Notes under the pieces: generated by a model
Seen by the model: the letters and a program-made list of their open reading frames with translations, nothing else
Database searches by the model: none
Told to the model about the DNA's origin: nothing
Source: Proteobacteria bacterium UBA652
Lineage (GTDB): Bacteria > Pseudomonadota > Gammaproteobacteria > Nitrosococcales > Methylophagaceae
Length of the DNA: 20,315 nt
Direction: 5' to 3'
NCBI GenBank assembly: GCA_002299915.1
Contig: DBOG01000055.1
Coordinates: 1-20,315 of the forward strand
In this document: positions 1-8,478 of the stretch, piece after piece
Numbering within the stretch: position 1 is the stretch's first letter
How the letters are laid out: each line of letters opens with the position of its first letter
Program-made: the position numbers and the translations under genes

Positions 1-866
1 GGGCGGTCGCCAACACTCGGGACTTCAATCACTTCATCCTCTCGCACCAGTTGGCTCAATGCACTGGCATATTTCATCTTAATTTCTTCAGCAAATTGCC
101 TAGGTGTTCGTAACACAATTGTAATATCGTTAGTCATTTGATCACCCGCGATCGGAATCACTGCTGTATGCTTAATCGCGCCATCAATAAAGATGGCGAT
201 ATCAGTTGTGCCGCCACCAATATCAACAAGGCACACGCCTAAGTCTTTTTCATCTTGTGATAACACCGAATAACTCGATGCCACTTGCTCCAAAATAATG
301 CCATCCACCCCTAAACCACAGCGTTTAATACATTTGCTAATATTCTGGACCGCACTAACCGCTCCCGTAATCAAATGCACTTTCGCTTCTAATCGTACAC
401 CTGACATCCCAATCGGTTCCCGAATTCCTTCTTGCTGATCAATCACATATTCTTGCGCCAAGGCATGCAATAACTGATGATCCGCTGGTAGTGGCATCGC
501 TTTCGCACCATCTAATACCCGATCAATATCACTTTGCGTGACTTCTTGATCTTTAATCGCCACGGTACCCGATGAATTCAGGCTCTGAATATGGCTTCCC
601 GCAATGCCCGCGTAAACAGAATGGATCTGACAACCCGCCATCAGCTCAGCCTCTTCTACTGCCCGCTGTATTGCCTGTACAGTAGATTCAATATTCACTA
701 CCACACCGCGCTTCATACCCCGCGCAGGACACGAGCCCAATCCAATAATTTCTAATCGTTTATCAGGATCTGTTGCTTCTGGTTCAATAGCTGCCACAAT
801 CGCCACCACCTTAGAAGTACCAATATCCAATCCTACGATTAACTCTTTATCACCTTTCTTCGCCAT
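1..866 (-). CDS. ftsA: Cell division protein FtsA, 5' part (runs off the left edge)
   Basis: FtsA is an actin-like ATPase that anchors FtsZ to the inner membrane and recruits later divisome proteins. The 288 codons visible here start MAKKGDKELIVGLDIGTSKV. They contain the phosphate-1 loop of the actin fold (GLDIGTSK, residues 12-19), the conserved stretch EIIGLGSCPARGMKRGVVV (39-57) and the phosphate-2 loop VDIGGGTTD (214-222). The 1C domain, which is peculiar to FtsA, occupies roughly residues 85-165. The C-terminal amphipathic membrane-targeting helix lies outside the window. The ATG shares its A with the stop codon of ftsQ (TAATG), so translation is probably coupled. In related clusters ftsZ follows, which would be just beyond position 1. 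The reading frame is intact throughout. Identity is very secure. Confidence 0.97.
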   Translation of the reverse strand, partial: MAKKGDKELIVGLDIGTSKVVAIVAAIEPEATDPDKRLEIIGLGSCPARGMKRGVVVNIESTVQAIQRAVEEAELMAGCQIHSVYAGIAGSHIQSLNSSGTVAIKDQEVTQSDIDRVLDGAKAMPLPADHQLLHALAQEYVIDQQEGIREPIGMSGVRLEAKVHLITGAVSAVQNISKCIKRCGLGVDGIILEQVASSYSVLSQDEKDLGVCLVDIGGGTTDIAIFIDGAIKHTAVIPIAGDQMTNDITIVLRTPRQFAEEIKMKYASALSQLVREDEVIEVPSVGDR

Positions 867-1654
867 TAAGCTGCCCCATCTAAGTTTGGTTTTTGTCCAT
901 TTTTCCAGCCCACCACCATGCCATTGGAATAGCGCATATCCACTACTACAATTTCCGCTGCATACTGCTGCAATAGCTTGCTATATGCCCGTTTAAATCG
1001 TTTAATCCGCCGCGTATTATCAGCTTGTCCGACAATCAACTTGATGCCGTTGCTAAAGGTTATCTTGCTGGCTCTACGTTTATTCATTTCTAAACGCTGC
1101 AAGGTTAATCCCACTTCTGCAAAGCTTTTAATCAAGCCGCCCACTTCCTCACTGATAAGCGTGCGGATTTCTTCTGCGCCGTCTAACATCACTAAATCAT
1201 CAGGAAAGGCAACTTCTAACGGTGTAAATACTTCACCTGCTACATTGATCACTTGTGTTTCGCCCCATCGCGCCATCACAGCATGTTCATACACGGTGAG
1301 TAATACCGTATCCGGCCAACTGCGTTTTGCTTCAACTTTCGCAATCCAAGGCAGTGCTTTACCGGCATCACTGATCGCTTGCACATCCACCGTCAGCAAG
1401 CCGCCACTGGCATAAGGCTTAATGGCCTCAATCAAAGCTGGTTTATCGGCATAGACAAATTCACCCATCACTCTAACATGATGAATGGGCAATATTTCGT
1501 GTTCACGTGCATACTGACCACCGCCGAATATCGTTGCAAAACCAAGCAGTATCAAGATTAATCGTCCAAACCACAAGCGAATACCAGCCCACGGCAAAGG
1601 TTCACGCATCACTTGTTCGTTCGCTTTACGGGTTGCACCTCGTTTACTCGCCAT
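866..1654 (-). CDS. ftsQ: Cell division protein FtsQ
   Basis: FtsQ is a bitopic inner-membrane protein that bridges the cytoplasmic and periplasmic parts of the divisome and binds FtsB and FtsL. The 262-residue product has a basic cytoplasmic N-terminus, one membrane segment (about residues 27-46), a POTRA domain (about 55-125, with LPIHHVRVMGEF and SWPDTVLLTVYEH) and a beta domain. That domain ends in VDMRYSNGMVVGW (238-250), which resembles the C-terminal strand that contacts FtsB in E. coli. The length is close to the E. coli protein (about 276). The start is supported by a strong AGGAGG ribosome site about 9 nt upstream, inside the end of ddl. The gene overlaps ddl by 11 nt and ftsA by 1 nt. 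Confidence 0.95.
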   Translation of the reverse strand: MASKRGATRKANEQVMREPLPWAGIRLWFGRLILILLGFATIFGGGQYAREHEILPIHHVRVMGEFVYADKPALIEAIKPYASGGLLTVDVQAISDAGKALPWIAKVEAKRSWPDTVLLTVYEHAVMARWGETQVINVAGEVFTPLEVAFPDDLVMLDGAEEIRTLISEEVGGLIKSFAEVGLTLQRLEMNKRRASKITFSNGIKLIVGQADNTRRIKRFKRAYSKLLQQYAAEIVVVDMRYSNGMVVGWKNGQKPNLDGAA

Positions 1655-2582
1655 TTGTGTTCGCCTCCTGCATTAAGCTTAGTAAACGCCACACTAAACC
1701 TTCAAAATCAATCCCAGCTGCATTGGCGGCCATCGGCACTAAACTGTGATCCGTCATCCCCGGCACACTATTTGCTTCTATTAAATAAAATTGACCTGCT
1801 GTATCGCACATGACATCAATCCGGCCCCAACCTTCCATCCTCAATCCTTGAAATGCCTGTACTGCTAATGACTGGCAAGCGGCTTCATCTGCTGCACTCA
1901 ATCCGCATGGGCAAGTATATTCAGTCGTATTCTCGGTATATTTCGCCTCATAGTCATAAAATTCTCTTGGGGTGCTTAAGCGGATCACTGGTAAAGCATC
2001 ATCCCCTAAAATCGCCACCGTATATTCGATCCCCGTAATCCATTTTTCAGCAATCACTTCACTATCAAATTGACAGGCGATTTTAATCGCAGGCTGTAGT
2101 TCGTCAATCGTATTGACCTTACTCATACCAATACTTGAACCTTCTTGTACCGGTTTAATTACTAAGGGCAAACCCAACCGTGCCACCAAAGCCGTCGGAT
2201 CGGTTACTGCTGTGACCTGCTCAAAATCAGGCGTCGGCAAACCTTGCGCCAACCAAAGTTGTTTACTAATTTGCTTATTAATAGATAATACTGCCCCGAT
2301 AACATCACTGCCCGTAAAAGGTATCTCCAATGCAGTTAAGGCGCCTTGGATTTCGCCATCTTCACCGCCACGGCCATGCAGCATCACTATCGCGCCATCA
2401 AACTGACCAGATTGTAATTGTGCAGTTACATTATGTTGGCTATCAACGGCCACTGCATCTACACCTTGCGCCAGCAACGCATTTAATACCGCTTGACCAC
2501 TTTGCAATGAAATCTCACGCTCCGCAGAACGACCGCCCATTAACACGGCAATCCGACCAAATTCTTGTGGTTGTTGGCTCAT
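1644..2582 (-). CDS. ddl: D-alanine--D-alanine ligase (Ddl)
   Basis: This ATP-grasp enzyme joins two D-alanines into the dipeptide that MurF adds to the peptidoglycan precursor. Visible motifs are GGRSAEREISLQSG (16-29; Glu21 matches the D-Ala-binding glutamate of E. coli DdlB), HGRGGEDGEIQG (69-80), VIKPVQEGSSIGM (141-153, with the catalytic serine near 150), YEAKY (211-215) and RIDVMCDT plus LIEANSVPGMT (254-277, metal ligands). Tyr215 in the YEAKY loop is the D-Ala-D-Ala type; D-lactate ligases of the VanA kind lack it. The length of 312 fits the DdlB family (306 in E. coli). The start overlaps the murB stop as ATGA. It is cytoplasmic and part of the long mur/fts operon. I see no anomaly. 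Confidence 0.96.
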   Translation of the reverse strand: MSQQPQEFGRIAVLMGGRSAEREISLQSGQAVLNALLAQGVDAVAVDSQHNVTAQLQSGQFDGAIVMLHGRGGEDGEIQGALTALEIPFTGSDVIGAVLSINKQISKQLWLAQGLPTPDFEQVTAVTDPTALVARLGLPLVIKPVQEGSSIGMSKVNTIDELQPAIKIACQFDSEVIAEKWITGIEYTVAILGDDALPVIRLSTPREFYDYEAKYTENTTEYTCPCGLSAADEAACQSLAVQAFQGLRMEGWGRIDVMCDTAGQFYLIEANSVPGMTDHSLVPMAANAAGIDFEGLVWRLLSLMQEANTNGE

Positions 2583-3463
2583 TTCGCCTCTCCCACAATA
2601 TGTACTTCTGGCACCAATAACACACCTTGCGCTTGCGCTACTTCAGCCTGCACGCTCGTAATCAAAGCCTCAATATCTGCTGCTGTGGCATCACCATTAT
2701 TCACAATGAAATTGGCATGTTGTTCTGACACGCTGGCGCCACCTATGTGTTTGCCTTTCAATCCCGTTATTTCGACTAAACGTCCTGAAAAATCACCTTC
2801 AGGATTACGGAACACCGAGCCAGCACAGGGCTGTGTTGTGGGTTGACTGGCATTACGGCGTGCTAATAACGCCTTTATTTCTGCTTGTTCTGTTGCTGTA
2901 TCACTGAGCGGCAATGTAAGCGTTGCGCCCACAAACCATTCTTCTGCTGGCAAGCCTACATGGCGATAGCTGATCTCAAATTCAGCTGGCATTCTTAGCT
3001 GTAACTTACCAGCACGATCAACCGTCTTAACTTGGGACACATAAGTCCAAATGTCCGATCCATTTGCCCCAGCATTCATTGCTAGCGCACCACCAACCGT
3101 TCCTGGGATCCCCGCTAAAAAAGCAGCCCCGCCCAAGCCTGACTTAGCACATTGCTTGGCTAATTTACTGCATGTTACGCCGGCATCAACCGCCACGGTT
3201 TGACCCTCAACCACTAAGTTTTGTAATGTTCTTACCGTTGAAATGACCGTGCCATCAAAGCCGCCATCGCGCACCAATAAATTACTGCCTAGGCCAATCC
3301 ATAATAGCGATTCATCTTTAGGCAAGCGTGATAAGAACAACGCCAAGTCCGTCTCATCGGCTGGTCGATACCATTGTTTGACCTCGCCACCAACCCGCCA
3401 TGAGGTATAGTCAGCCAAACTCACATTTTCCTTAAACTTTCCGCGTAGATCAGTCAAATTCAT
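2579..3463 (-). CDS. murB: UDP-N-acetylenolpyruvoylglucosamine reductase (MurB), short form
   Basis: MurB is a flavoprotein that reduces UDP-GlcNAc-enolpyruvate to UDP-MurNAc with NADPH, the step before MurC. The FAD-binding motifs are TSWRVGGEV (20-28), LGSNLLVRDGGFDG (58-71) and FLAGIPGTVGGALAMNAGA (115-133). The C-terminal catalytic domain has AGSVFRNPEG (214-223; Ser216 as proton donor) and PEVHIVG (285-291; Glu286). At 294 residues it is well below the E. coli enzyme (342) and resembles the shorter type II proteins. Its place between murC and ddl differs from E. coli, where murB lies far from this cluster. The start has a strong AGGAGG site 6 nt upstream, and the ATG overlaps the murC stop (ATGA). 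Confidence 0.95.
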   Translation of the reverse strand: MNLTDLRGKFKENVSLADYTSWRVGGEVKQWYRPADETDLALFLSRLPKDESLLWIGLGSNLLVRDGGFDGTVISTVRTLQNLVVEGQTVAVDAGVTCSKLAKQCAKSGLGGAAFLAGIPGTVGGALAMNAGANGSDIWTYVSQVKTVDRAGKLQLRMPAEFEISYRHVGLPAEEWFVGATLTLPLSDTATEQAEIKALLARRNASQPTTQPCAGSVFRNPEGDFSGRLVEITGLKGKHIGGASVSEQHANFIVNNGDATAADIEALITSVQAEVAQAQGVLLVPEVHIVGEAK

Positions 3464-4881
3464 GGCTGACCTCCTGTAAGAATAGTCGGCAATTCACGTG
3501 CCATCGTACCAATATCACCTGCGCCCAAAGTAAGCAACACATCACCCGCTTGCAATACACTAGGTAACACGGCATATAAATCCGCTGCATCTTCAGCAAA
3601 TAGAGGTTCAACTTGACCGCGTAATCGGATGGCACGGCATAAGCTACGGCCATCGGCGCTGGGAATTTTATCTTCACCTGCGGCATAGATAGACAACACA
3701 ATTAATGCATCCACAGTGGATAATACTTGGGCGAAATCTTCGAATAAATCTCGTGTTCGGGTATAGCGATGCGGTTGGAACACAACCACTAACCGGCGTT
3801 CCGGCCAACTGGCGCGGACGGCATTCAAAGCGGCTGTGATTTCTGTTGGATGATGTCCATAATCATCCACCAATAAAACAGGGCCAACGGTTGTCTCGAT
3901 CTCGCCCATAATATCGAAGCGGCGATCAATCCCGGAAAAATGTTGTAAGGCGCGTTGGCATGCTTCGATAGACACTCCTAAGCTGCGTGCCACCACTAAT
4001 GCCGCAGTGGCATTCAAGGCATTATGTTCGCCTGGTAAATTCAGCGTAATTGAGAATCGGCTATCCCTTGTTTTATCATGCACTTCAAACTTACTGATTC
4101 CCTGTGATTGAGTCAGCTCACACAGCTGGAAATCTGCCTCTTTTGCGAGACCATATGTCAAGACGGGTCGTGTCATCTCTGGCAGAATATCGCGGATAGT
4201 CTCATCATCTAAACACATCACCGCTTGACCATAAAATGGCAAGTGATGTAAAAACTCAATAAATGTCGCTGTCAATTTATTGAAGTCATTATCATAGGTC
4301 TCCATATGATCTTCATCAATATTGGTGACCACCGCGATCATCGGCTGCAAATATAAAAATGACGCGTCACTTTCATCCGCTTCGGCGACCAAATATTCGC
4401 CCTGACCTAACCGTGCATTGCTACCCGCACTATTGAGTTTACCGCCGATCACAAAGGTGGGATCAAGCTCACCCTCGCTCAATAAGGCAGCAATCAGGCT
4501 AGTGGCGGTGGTTTTACCATGGGTGCCCGCTACCGCGATGCCATAACTAAAGCGCATCAATTCAGCCAACATTTCTGCCCGTGGTACGACTGGGATCCGC
4601 TGTTTACGTGCTGCCTGCAATTCCACGTTACTTTCCATAACGGCGGTGCTGATGACAATCACATCTGCGCCCGCTAAATGCGCTGCATCATGACCAATCA
4701 TCACCGATGCACCACATTGATGTAAATGCTGAATAAGGGCGTTTTCTCGTAGATCCGATCCCGACACGTGATAACCCAAATTCAGCAAAACTTCCGCGAT
4801 GCCGCCCATGCCGACACCACCTATTCCAATAAAATGTATATGTTTAATGCGACTTTGCATCGCCGAGGTAAGCTTATGCAT
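3460..4881 (-). CDS. murC: UDP-N-acetylmuramate--L-alanine ligase (MurC)
   Basis: MurC adds L-Ala to UDP-MurNAc with ATP, the first amino acid of the stem peptide. I chose the ATG at 4881 (473 residues, MHKLTSAMQSRIKHIHF). It is preceded at a good distance (6 nt) by GAGG within GAGGTGG. The ATG at 4893 would add four residues (MRWR) but overlaps that ribosome site. The three Mur domains are clear: the N-terminal HFIGIGGVGMGGIAE loop, the central ATP loop GTHGKTT (119-125) with EADESD and NIDEDHMETY downstream, and the C-terminal VDDYGHHPTEI followed by FQPHRYTRTRDLF. The length fits the family (491 in E. coli). The gene overlaps murG by 8 nt and murB by 4 nt. It is cytoplasmic. Confidence 0.95.
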   Translation of the reverse strand: MHKLTSAMQSRIKHIHFIGIGGVGMGGIAEVLLNLGYHVSGSDLRENALIQHLHQCGASVMIGHDAAHLAGADVIVISTAVMESNVELQAARKQRIPVVPRAEMLAELMRFSYGIAVAGTHGKTTATSLIAALLSEGELDPTFVIGGKLNSAGSNARLGQGEYLVAEADESDASFLYLQPMIAVVTNIDEDHMETYDNDFNKLTATFIEFLHHLPFYGQAVMCLDDETIRDILPEMTRPVLTYGLAKEADFQLCELTQSQGISKFEVHDKTRDSRFSITLNLPGEHNALNATAALVVARSLGVSIEACQRALQHFSGIDRRFDIMGEIETTVGPVLLVDDYGHHPTEITAALNAVRASWPERRLVVVFQPHRYTRTRDLFEDFAQVLSTVDALIVLSIYAAGEDKIPSADGRSLCRAIRLRGQVEPLFAEDAADLYAVLPSVLQAGDVLLTLGAGDIGTMARELPTILTGGQP

Positions 4882-5965
4882 GCGCCACCTCATTTGTTAT
4901 TAATTCACAACACACATCGGCAATACGCTGCGCCGATCCTGCTTTGTATAATCCTTTTGCTGCCGTCGCCATTCTGAGAAGGGTTGCCCGATCACGCAAC
5001 ACATCGCGTAACACCATCGCCATATTGTCTGCCATCACAGTTTTTTCTGACACCACCACTGCCGCACCTACTTTCTCCAGCCCCTGTGCATTATGAGTTT
5101 GATGATCGTCCACTGCATATGGGAATGGCACTAAAATCGAGCCCACGCCCACAGCCGCTAATTCGGCAATCGTTAATGCGCCTGCCCGACACACCACCAC
5201 ATCCGCCCATCCATAGGCCTCAGCCATATCCTCAATAAATGGCAAGATAGTGGCCTCTACAACTGCCGCTTCATAAGCTTGTTGGCAAGTGTCTATATTT
5301 CGTGATCCACATTGATGATGCACTTCTGGCCGCTCATGTTCTGGCAGTAATGCCAAGGATTTTGGCATACTATGATTCAGTGCCCGCGCACCTAAACTGC
5401 CGCCTAATACTAGTAATCTAATTGGATTTTCCCGACCAGACAACCTTGTTTCAGGGGCTTCTAAGCGTGCGATATCCTCTCGTACAGGATTACCCACCCA
5501 CTCAGCAGTAACCTTTGATGGGAAAGCACTTTCAAAACCTGTTAGCACCTTGTCGGCTACTTTAGCCAATAAACGATTGGTTAAGCCGGGAATCGCATTC
5601 TGTTCATGCACTACCAATGGTTTTTTAGCCAGCCACGCTGCCACGCCGCCTGGACCTGATGCAAAGCCGCCAAAGCCTAATACTAAATCAGGCTTAATTT
5701 TCTGGATAGCCTGCCTCGCTTCCCAAATCGCCTTGCTTAACCGGAACGGCGCCATTAACCAGCCCAATAAACCATTGCCACGCAAGCCTTGCACACTGAT
5801 AGTCGTCAACGGATAACCCGCCGCCGGCACTTTATCGGCCTCAATCCCTGCTTGCGTGCCCATCCACTCAATCGTTATGCCACGATTACGCAATTCATCA
5901 GCCACGGCTAATGCAGGGAACACATGGCCACCAGTCCCACCGGCCATAATCAATATGGTTGTCAT
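4874..5965 (-). CDS. murG: MurG, lipid II synthase (GlcNAc transferase)
   Basis: MurG transfers GlcNAc from UDP-GlcNAc to lipid I on the inner face of the inner membrane and so completes lipid II. The 363-residue protein shows the GT-B glycosyltransferase fold. The N-terminal glycine loop is MAGGTGGHVFPALAVA (7-22, His14). The second loop is GFGGFASGPGG (98-108), followed by VVHEQNAIPGLTN (118-130). The C-terminal half has LGGSLGARALN (187-197) and the UDP-GlcNAc-binding CRAGALTIAELAAVG (259-273, Glu268). FPYAVDDHQTHNA (281-293) follows. The length is close to E. coli MurG (355). The start codon overlaps the ftsW stop as ATGA, next to the gene for the polymerase that uses its product once it is flipped. 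No defects are seen. Confidence 0.97.
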   Translation of the reverse strand: MTTILIMAGGTGGHVFPALAVADELRNRGITIEWMGTQAGIEADKVPAAGYPLTTISVQGLRGNGLLGWLMAPFRLSKAIWEARQAIQKIKPDLVLGFGGFASGPGGVAAWLAKKPLVVHEQNAIPGLTNRLLAKVADKVLTGFESAFPSKVTAEWVGNPVREDIARLEAPETRLSGRENPIRLLVLGGSLGARALNHSMPKSLALLPEHERPEVHHQCGSRNIDTCQQAYEAAVVEATILPFIEDMAEAYGWADVVVCRAGALTIAELAAVGVGSILVPFPYAVDDHQTHNAQGLEKVGAAVVVSEKTVMADNMAMVLRDVLRDRATLLRMATAAKGLYKAGSAQRIADVCCELITNEVAHA

Positions 5966-7116
5966 GCTTGCCCCCTCGCGCCTATTTTTTCAGGGAAGCG
6001 GGTTTCTTGATCCACTCGTAATAACAAACCAATCGCCATACAGGTAATCAACAGGCTACTACCACCATAGCTTATCAGCGGTAAGGTTAATCCTTTAGTG
6101 GGTAACACGCCCATATTCACACCCATATTGATGCAGGCTTGTAAGCCCAACCAAATACCAATGCCATAAGCAATTTGTGCCGAAAAATACTGTGCTTGTG
6201 CGGCCGCTGCCTGACCTATATCTAATGCACGCCGTACCAGTAATCCATATAGAATCATCACTGACACCCCCCCCACCAAACCTAATTCTTCACCGATAAC
6301 CGCAAAGATAAAATCTGTATGTGCCTCGGGTAAATAGAGTAACTTTTGAATACTACTACCCAAACCTACACCGAATAATTCACCGCGACCAAACGCCATC
6401 AATGCCTGTGTCACCTGATAACTACCACCATAAGGATCGGCCCATGGATCAAACATAGACATCACTCGATCCCAGCGATAGGGAGCCACCCAAATCATCG
6501 CCGCAAACGCCAATATCATCACAAACACCAAACCAATAAACGCATCTAACCGTGCACCACCCACAAACAACATACCCACTGCAGTGGCAAAAACAACGAC
6601 CACGGTGCCCATATCGGGTTGCTGTAATAATAAAACTGCCGCCACCGCAATTAGAATTAACGGTGCGACTGATTTAAAAAACACATGTGACATCACTTTT
6701 TGATGTCGTGCTAAATAATCGGCGAGATAAATAATAGAAAACAATTTAATAATCTCACCCACCTGTAAATTAAAAGGCCCAAGCGGTATCCACCGCGTGC
6801 TGCCCTTCACCGTCAAACCAACACCTGGAATCATTAATGACAGCAGTAATAGCAATCCCAATATAAATAACCACACTGCAAATTTTTCCCAAACCACAAT
6901 CCGCACCATGAGCGTCGCAGCAATCACGCCAATCCCCATCAACAGAAATATACCTTGGCGGATAAAGTAGAAAAAAGGTTGCCCCATATTATTCTCAGCT
7001 ACCGCAATCGAAGCCGAACCCACCATGATCCAGCCTAATAAGCCCAAGGCAGCAACCGAAAATAAAATTCCGCGGTCTAAATTCACAGGGGTGTTATGGG
7101 AGAGTGAGGTCAACAT
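5962..7116 (-). CDS. ftsW: FtsW, septal peptidoglycan glycosyltransferase (SEDS family)
   Basis: FtsW polymerises lipid II at the division septum together with FtsI. The 384-residue sequence is strongly hydrophobic with about ten membrane segments, as in SEDS proteins. Typical stretches are KGSTRWIPLGP (104-114), QQPDMGT (165-171), the large periplasmic loop with FGVGLGSSIQKLLYLPEAHTD ending in Asp268 (the position of the catalytic SEDS aspartate), IGEELGLVGG (274-283) and LPLISYGGSS (345-354). One variation: the segment usually quoted as QPSE or QPAE reads QVGE (118-121). Some gammaproteobacterial FtsW proteins may also vary there. A GGAGG site lies 11 nt before the ATG, rather far. Only 3 nt separate it from murD. 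Confidence 0.96.
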   Translation of the reverse strand: MLTSLSHNTPVNLDRGILFSVAALGLLGWIMVGSASIAVAENNMGQPFFYFIRQGIFLLMGIGVIAATLMVRIVVWEKFAVWLFILGLLLLLSLMIPGVGLTVKGSTRWIPLGPFNLQVGEIIKLFSIIYLADYLARHQKVMSHVFFKSVAPLILIAVAAVLLLQQPDMGTVVVVFATAVGMLFVGGARLDAFIGLVFVMILAFAAMIWVAPYRWDRVMSMFDPWADPYGGSYQVTQALMAFGRGELFGVGLGSSIQKLLYLPEAHTDFIFAVIGEELGLVGGVSVMILYGLLVRRALDIGQAAAAQAQYFSAQIAYGIGIWLGLQACINMGVNMGVLPTKGLTLPLISYGGSSLLITCMAIGLLLRVDQETRFPEKIGARGQA

Positions 7117-7119
7117 AAC

Positions 7120-8478
7120 TTATACCACCTCCGCTAACACAGCTTGTTCAAACGCATCGCCACGTGCGACATAATTGTTAAACATATCAAAACTCGCACA
7201 AGCAGGTGATAGCAGCACACTGTCACCCACATGAGCCAGCTGATGCGACAAGGCAACCGCCTCTTTCATATTCTCTGCTCGCTGCTGAATCACGGATGCG
7301 GGTACGATAGTAGATAATAAGGCTGCATCTTCACCCATCAAGACTACTGCCCGTACCGACTTTTCCATGGCAGGCGTTAAACTTGAAAAATCTTGGTCCT
7401 TCGCCACGCCCCCTGCAATCAGCACGATCGGCCCTTGCGATGCCAAACCTGTTATTGCCGCCAAACAGGCCCCAACATTGGTTGCTTTCGAATCATTAAA
7501 CCAACGAACACCTGCGGTATCCGCCACTAAACGACAGCGATGTGGCAAGCCTTGGTAAGCTTGTAATGCCAGCAACATCGCGAGCATATCTAAATCCATA
7601 GCTGAACCCAAAGCCAAGGCTGCCAAGGCATTTTCAATATTGTGTGTACCCACCATTTGCAAATCTGATATTGCCAGTAAAGGCCGTTCACCTTTTGCCA
7701 ACCAACGCTGCCCTGCATTCAACATCAAACCAAAATCATCCGCTGCAACTTCTGCCAAGCTAAAGTGAATAGTACGGCGATTTGGAATGGCTAATTGACA
7801 GACAGCGGGATCATCCGCATTCAACACCATCACCCCATCTCCTACATAAATCTGTGCTTTTGTTGCTTGATAATACGCTTCACTCTCATAGCGATCTAAA
7901 TGATCTGGGCTCAAATTTAAGACCACGGCCGCATAAGCATTCAGAGATGTAACCGTTTCTAACTGAAAACTTGATAATTCTAAAATATAAAAATCAGGTG
8001 CGTCTTCCTGCAATAAATCTAATGCCGGCACGCCTAAATTTCCGCCAACGGCAACTTGCTTACCTGCTGCGATTGCCATTTCAGCTAATAAAGTAGTTAC
8101 CGTACTTTTACCATTTGAACCTGTAATTGCCACAATAGGGGTCTTCGCATAGCGGGCAAATAATTCAATATCGCCTACCACCTCAATGTTACTCGCGCGT
8201 GCTACCACGATTTCAGCCTGCCGTGGATCGACACCTGGGCTCAAGACTAAAACGTCACATTGTTGAATTGCTGTAACGTCTAAGCCCCCTAGAGACACCG
8301 CCACTTCTGGAAACTCTTGTTGCAAAAGTGTCAAGGAAGGAGGGACTTCACGCGTATCCATCACACTCACCTGCTCACCCCGCGCCCGTAAAAACCGAAC
8401 ACAAGACAAGCCCGTATCACCCAGTCCAATCACCAGGTAATCCGTTTGTGTGGGCGTATTAGATAACGTGTTTGTCAT
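7120..8478 (-). CDS. murD: UDP-N-acetylmuramoyl-L-alanine--D-glutamate ligase (MurD)
   Basis: MurD adds D-Glu to UDP-MurNAc-L-Ala with ATP in the cytoplasm. I chose the ATG at 8478 (452 residues, MTNTLSNTPTQTDYLVIGLG), because it overlaps the mraY stop as ATGA like most junctions here. An in-frame ATG at 8532 would add 18 residues that match no MurD feature and would increase the overlap with mraY. Motifs are VIGLGDTG (16-23), the ATP loop GSNGKST (120-126), LNLSPDHLDRY (187-197), Lys207 in QATKAQIY (the position of the carbamylated lysine), FNDSKATNVGA, IAGGVAKDQDF and SPACASFDMFNNYVARGD near the C-terminus. The length is similar to E. coli MurD (438). There is no strong ribosome site at the chosen start, consistent with coupled translation. 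Confidence 0.95.
   Translation of the reverse strand: MTNTLSNTPTQTDYLVIGLGDTGLSCVRFLRARGEQVSVMDTREVPPSLTLLQQEFPEVAVSLGGLDVTAIQQCDVLVLSPGVDPRQAEIVVARASNIEVVGDIELFARYAKTPIVAITGSNGKSTVTTLLAEMAIAAGKQVAVGGNLGVPALDLLQEDAPDFYILELSSFQLETVTSLNAYAAVVLNLSPDHLDRYESEAYYQATKAQIYVGDGVMVLNADDPAVCQLAIPNRRTIHFSLAEVAADDFGLMLNAGQRWLAKGERPLLAISDLQMVGTHNIENALAALALGSAMDLDMLAMLLALQAYQGLPHRCRLVADTAGVRWFNDSKATNVGACLAAITGLASQGPIVLIAGGVAKDQDFSSLTPAMEKSVRAVVLMGEDAALLSTIVPASVIQQRAENMKEAVALSHQLAHVGDSVLLSPACASFDMFNNYVARGDAFEQAVLAEVV

Noticed and set aside
978..1415. 145-codon plus-strand reading frame
   Set aside because: It is a shadow of ftsQ on the other strand, and ftsQ is identified by its domains. The other plus-strand frames within the dcw genes are rejected for the same reason.
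3450..3701. 83-codon minus-strand reading frame
   Set aside because: It is another frame of murC, whose C-terminal domain is intact across the same bases.
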